DNA of 6,450 nucleotides from Halieaceae bacterium. Its GTDB lineage: Bacteria > Pseudomonadota > Gammaproteobacteria > Pseudomonadales > Halieaceae. How positions within the stretch are numbered: the stretch's first letter is position 1; each line of letters opens with the position of its first letter. Positions 5,824 through 6,450 of the stretch are shown here, piece after piece. A program made the translations under genes and the position numbers. The stretch covers positions 10,680-17,129 of the forward strand of contig WTJR01000147.1 in assembly GCA_011524755.1 (NCBI GenBank), read 5' to 3'. A model generated the notes under the pieces. The model saw nothing but the letters and a program-made list of their open reading frames with translations, searched no databases and was not told the origin of the DNA.

Positions 5824-6450
5824 TTAGGCGGAGAGTTTAGCGCGCCAGTCGGCGGCTTTGTGCCTCAATGCATCGCTGTCTAGGCTTTGCAATTGTCCGT
5901 TTTTCACGGCGTTTTTGCCAGCGATCCAACTATGAGTGACTTCGTTTCCAGAAGCAGCGTAGACAATATTGGATTCAACCTGGTGGTTGGGCGCCATGTG
6001 AACGCCACTCATGTCGATGGCAATAAAGTCGGCGGATTTGCCTGCCTCGAGACTGCCTGTGACATGATCTAGTCCGAGGGCCCGCGCGCCATCGAGCGTG
6101 GCCATTTGGATGGCCTCGCTGGCCGATAGTGCTGTCGGTTCGCCACTCTCTAATTTTGCCAGTAAGGCCGCTGACTGCATCTCTGCCAAGCCATTCAGTC
6201 GATTGTTACTAGCCGCACCATCCGTACCCAGCGCGATGTTGATACCGGCATCTCGTAGTTTCGAGACAGGGCAGGCGCCAGACGCGAGTTTCATATTGGA
6301 GCGCGGGCAGTGCACGACGTGTGCACCGTGGGCCGCCACAGTCTCGATATCCTGTGACCCGAGTGCTGTCATATGGACACACTGTGTTCGCGGCCCCAAT
6401 AAACCGATGCGCGCTAACAAATCGATGGGTCGTTCGCCTGTTGCCTCAAC
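5824..6450 (-). CDS. mtaD: TRZ/ATZ-family amidohydrolase, probable 5'-methylthioadenosine/SAH deaminase, 3' part
   Basis: This is the last 208 codons of a gene whose 5' part lies beyond base 6450; the frame is open to the window edge and stops at TAA (5826-5824). The protein belongs to the amidohydrolase superfamily, MtaD/SAH deaminase branch. Visible motifs, numbered from the window edge, are GERPIDLL (5-12), VHMT with the catalytic-type His 26, VVHCPRSNMKLASG (45-58), and GTDGAASNN (75-83) with metal ligand Asp 77. The spacing from His 26 to Asp 77 is 51, the same as His 228 to Asp 279 in the Thermotoga enzyme as I remember it. GSLEAGKSADFIAID (about 127-141) is the usual return to the small beta domain. 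The metal-binding HxH and the HxxE motif must lie outside the window. The likely reaction is hydrolytic deamination of 5'-methylthioadenosine, possibly also S-adenosylhomocysteine. It heads a minus-strand run with ubiG; other TRZ/ATZ substrates (such as guanine or chlorohydrolase-type) are less likely given the context. Confidence 0.8.
   Translation of the reverse strand, partial: VEATGERPIDLLARIGLLGPRTQCVHMTALGSQDIETVAAHGAHVVHCPRSNMKLASGACPVSKLRDAGINIALGTDGAASNNRLNGLAEMQSAALLAKLESGEPTALSASEAIQMATLDGARALGLDHVTGSLEAGKSADFIAIDMSGVHMAPNHQVESNIVYAASGNEVTHSWIAGKNAVKNGQLQSLDSDALRHKAADWRAKLSA

Noticed and set aside
5805..5830. Possible minus-strand promoter with a TATATG-like -10 before ubiG
   Set aside because: No acceptable -35 element is found at 16-18 bases upstream, and the short gap to mtaD is sufficiently explained by cotranscription.

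Overview
The window looks like ordinary chromosome from a gammaproteobacterium of moderate GC content, probably a marine, non-enteric lineage near Pseudomonas or Cellvibrionales/OM60-type bacteria. The taxon is inferred from two things: the gene set, and protein motifs that match Pseudomonas and E. coli families I remember. No tRNA, rRNA, CRISPR array, insertion sequence, phage gene or toxin-antitoxin pair is visible. Coding density is very high. I do not see a new biological system here.

Left half, plus strand (1-3503): a tight five-gene run. It holds the 3' part of rnm (yciV, a PHP-domain 5'-3' exoribonuclease/phosphatase), yciO (a Sua5/YrdC-domain TsaC paralogue), scpA and scpB (kleisin and winged-helix subunits of the SMC-ScpAB condensin), and rluB (23S rRNA pseudouridine synthase). 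rnm/yciO overlap as GTGA and scpB/rluB overlap as ATGA. The other two gaps are 14 and 8 bases. The run mixes RNA maturation or modification (rnm, rluB, perhaps yciO) with chromosome segregation (scpAB). E. coli keeps rnm-yciO-(yciQ)-rluB-btuR-yciK in a similar order but lacks scpAB and uses MukBEF instead.

Middle (3504-3650): a 147-base convergent gap. It has no convincing intrinsic terminator. It holds a small degenerate 14-bp tandem repeat next to the yciK stop codon.

Right half, minus strand (6450 down to 3651): a second tight run, transcribed toward the left. It reads mtaD-like amidohydrolase (5' part outside the window), ubiG (ubiquinone O-methyltransferase), mupP (MurNAc-6-phosphate phosphatase, often mislabelled gph) and yciK (short-chain dehydrogenase). 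ubiG/mupP overlap as GTGA and mupP/yciK overlap as TAATG. This order matches the arrangement I recall from Pseudomonas. The set touches S-adenosylmethionine by-product salvage, quinone synthesis and cell-wall recycling. The shared theme is compact housekeeping metabolism rather than one pathway.

The most useful points for a reader are the start-codon decisions (yciO GTG 378, scpA GTG 1013, mupP GTG 5074, yciK ATG 4403), the mupP-versus-gph assignment, the altered catalytic positions in YciO, and the co-location of scpAB with rRNA-processing genes.
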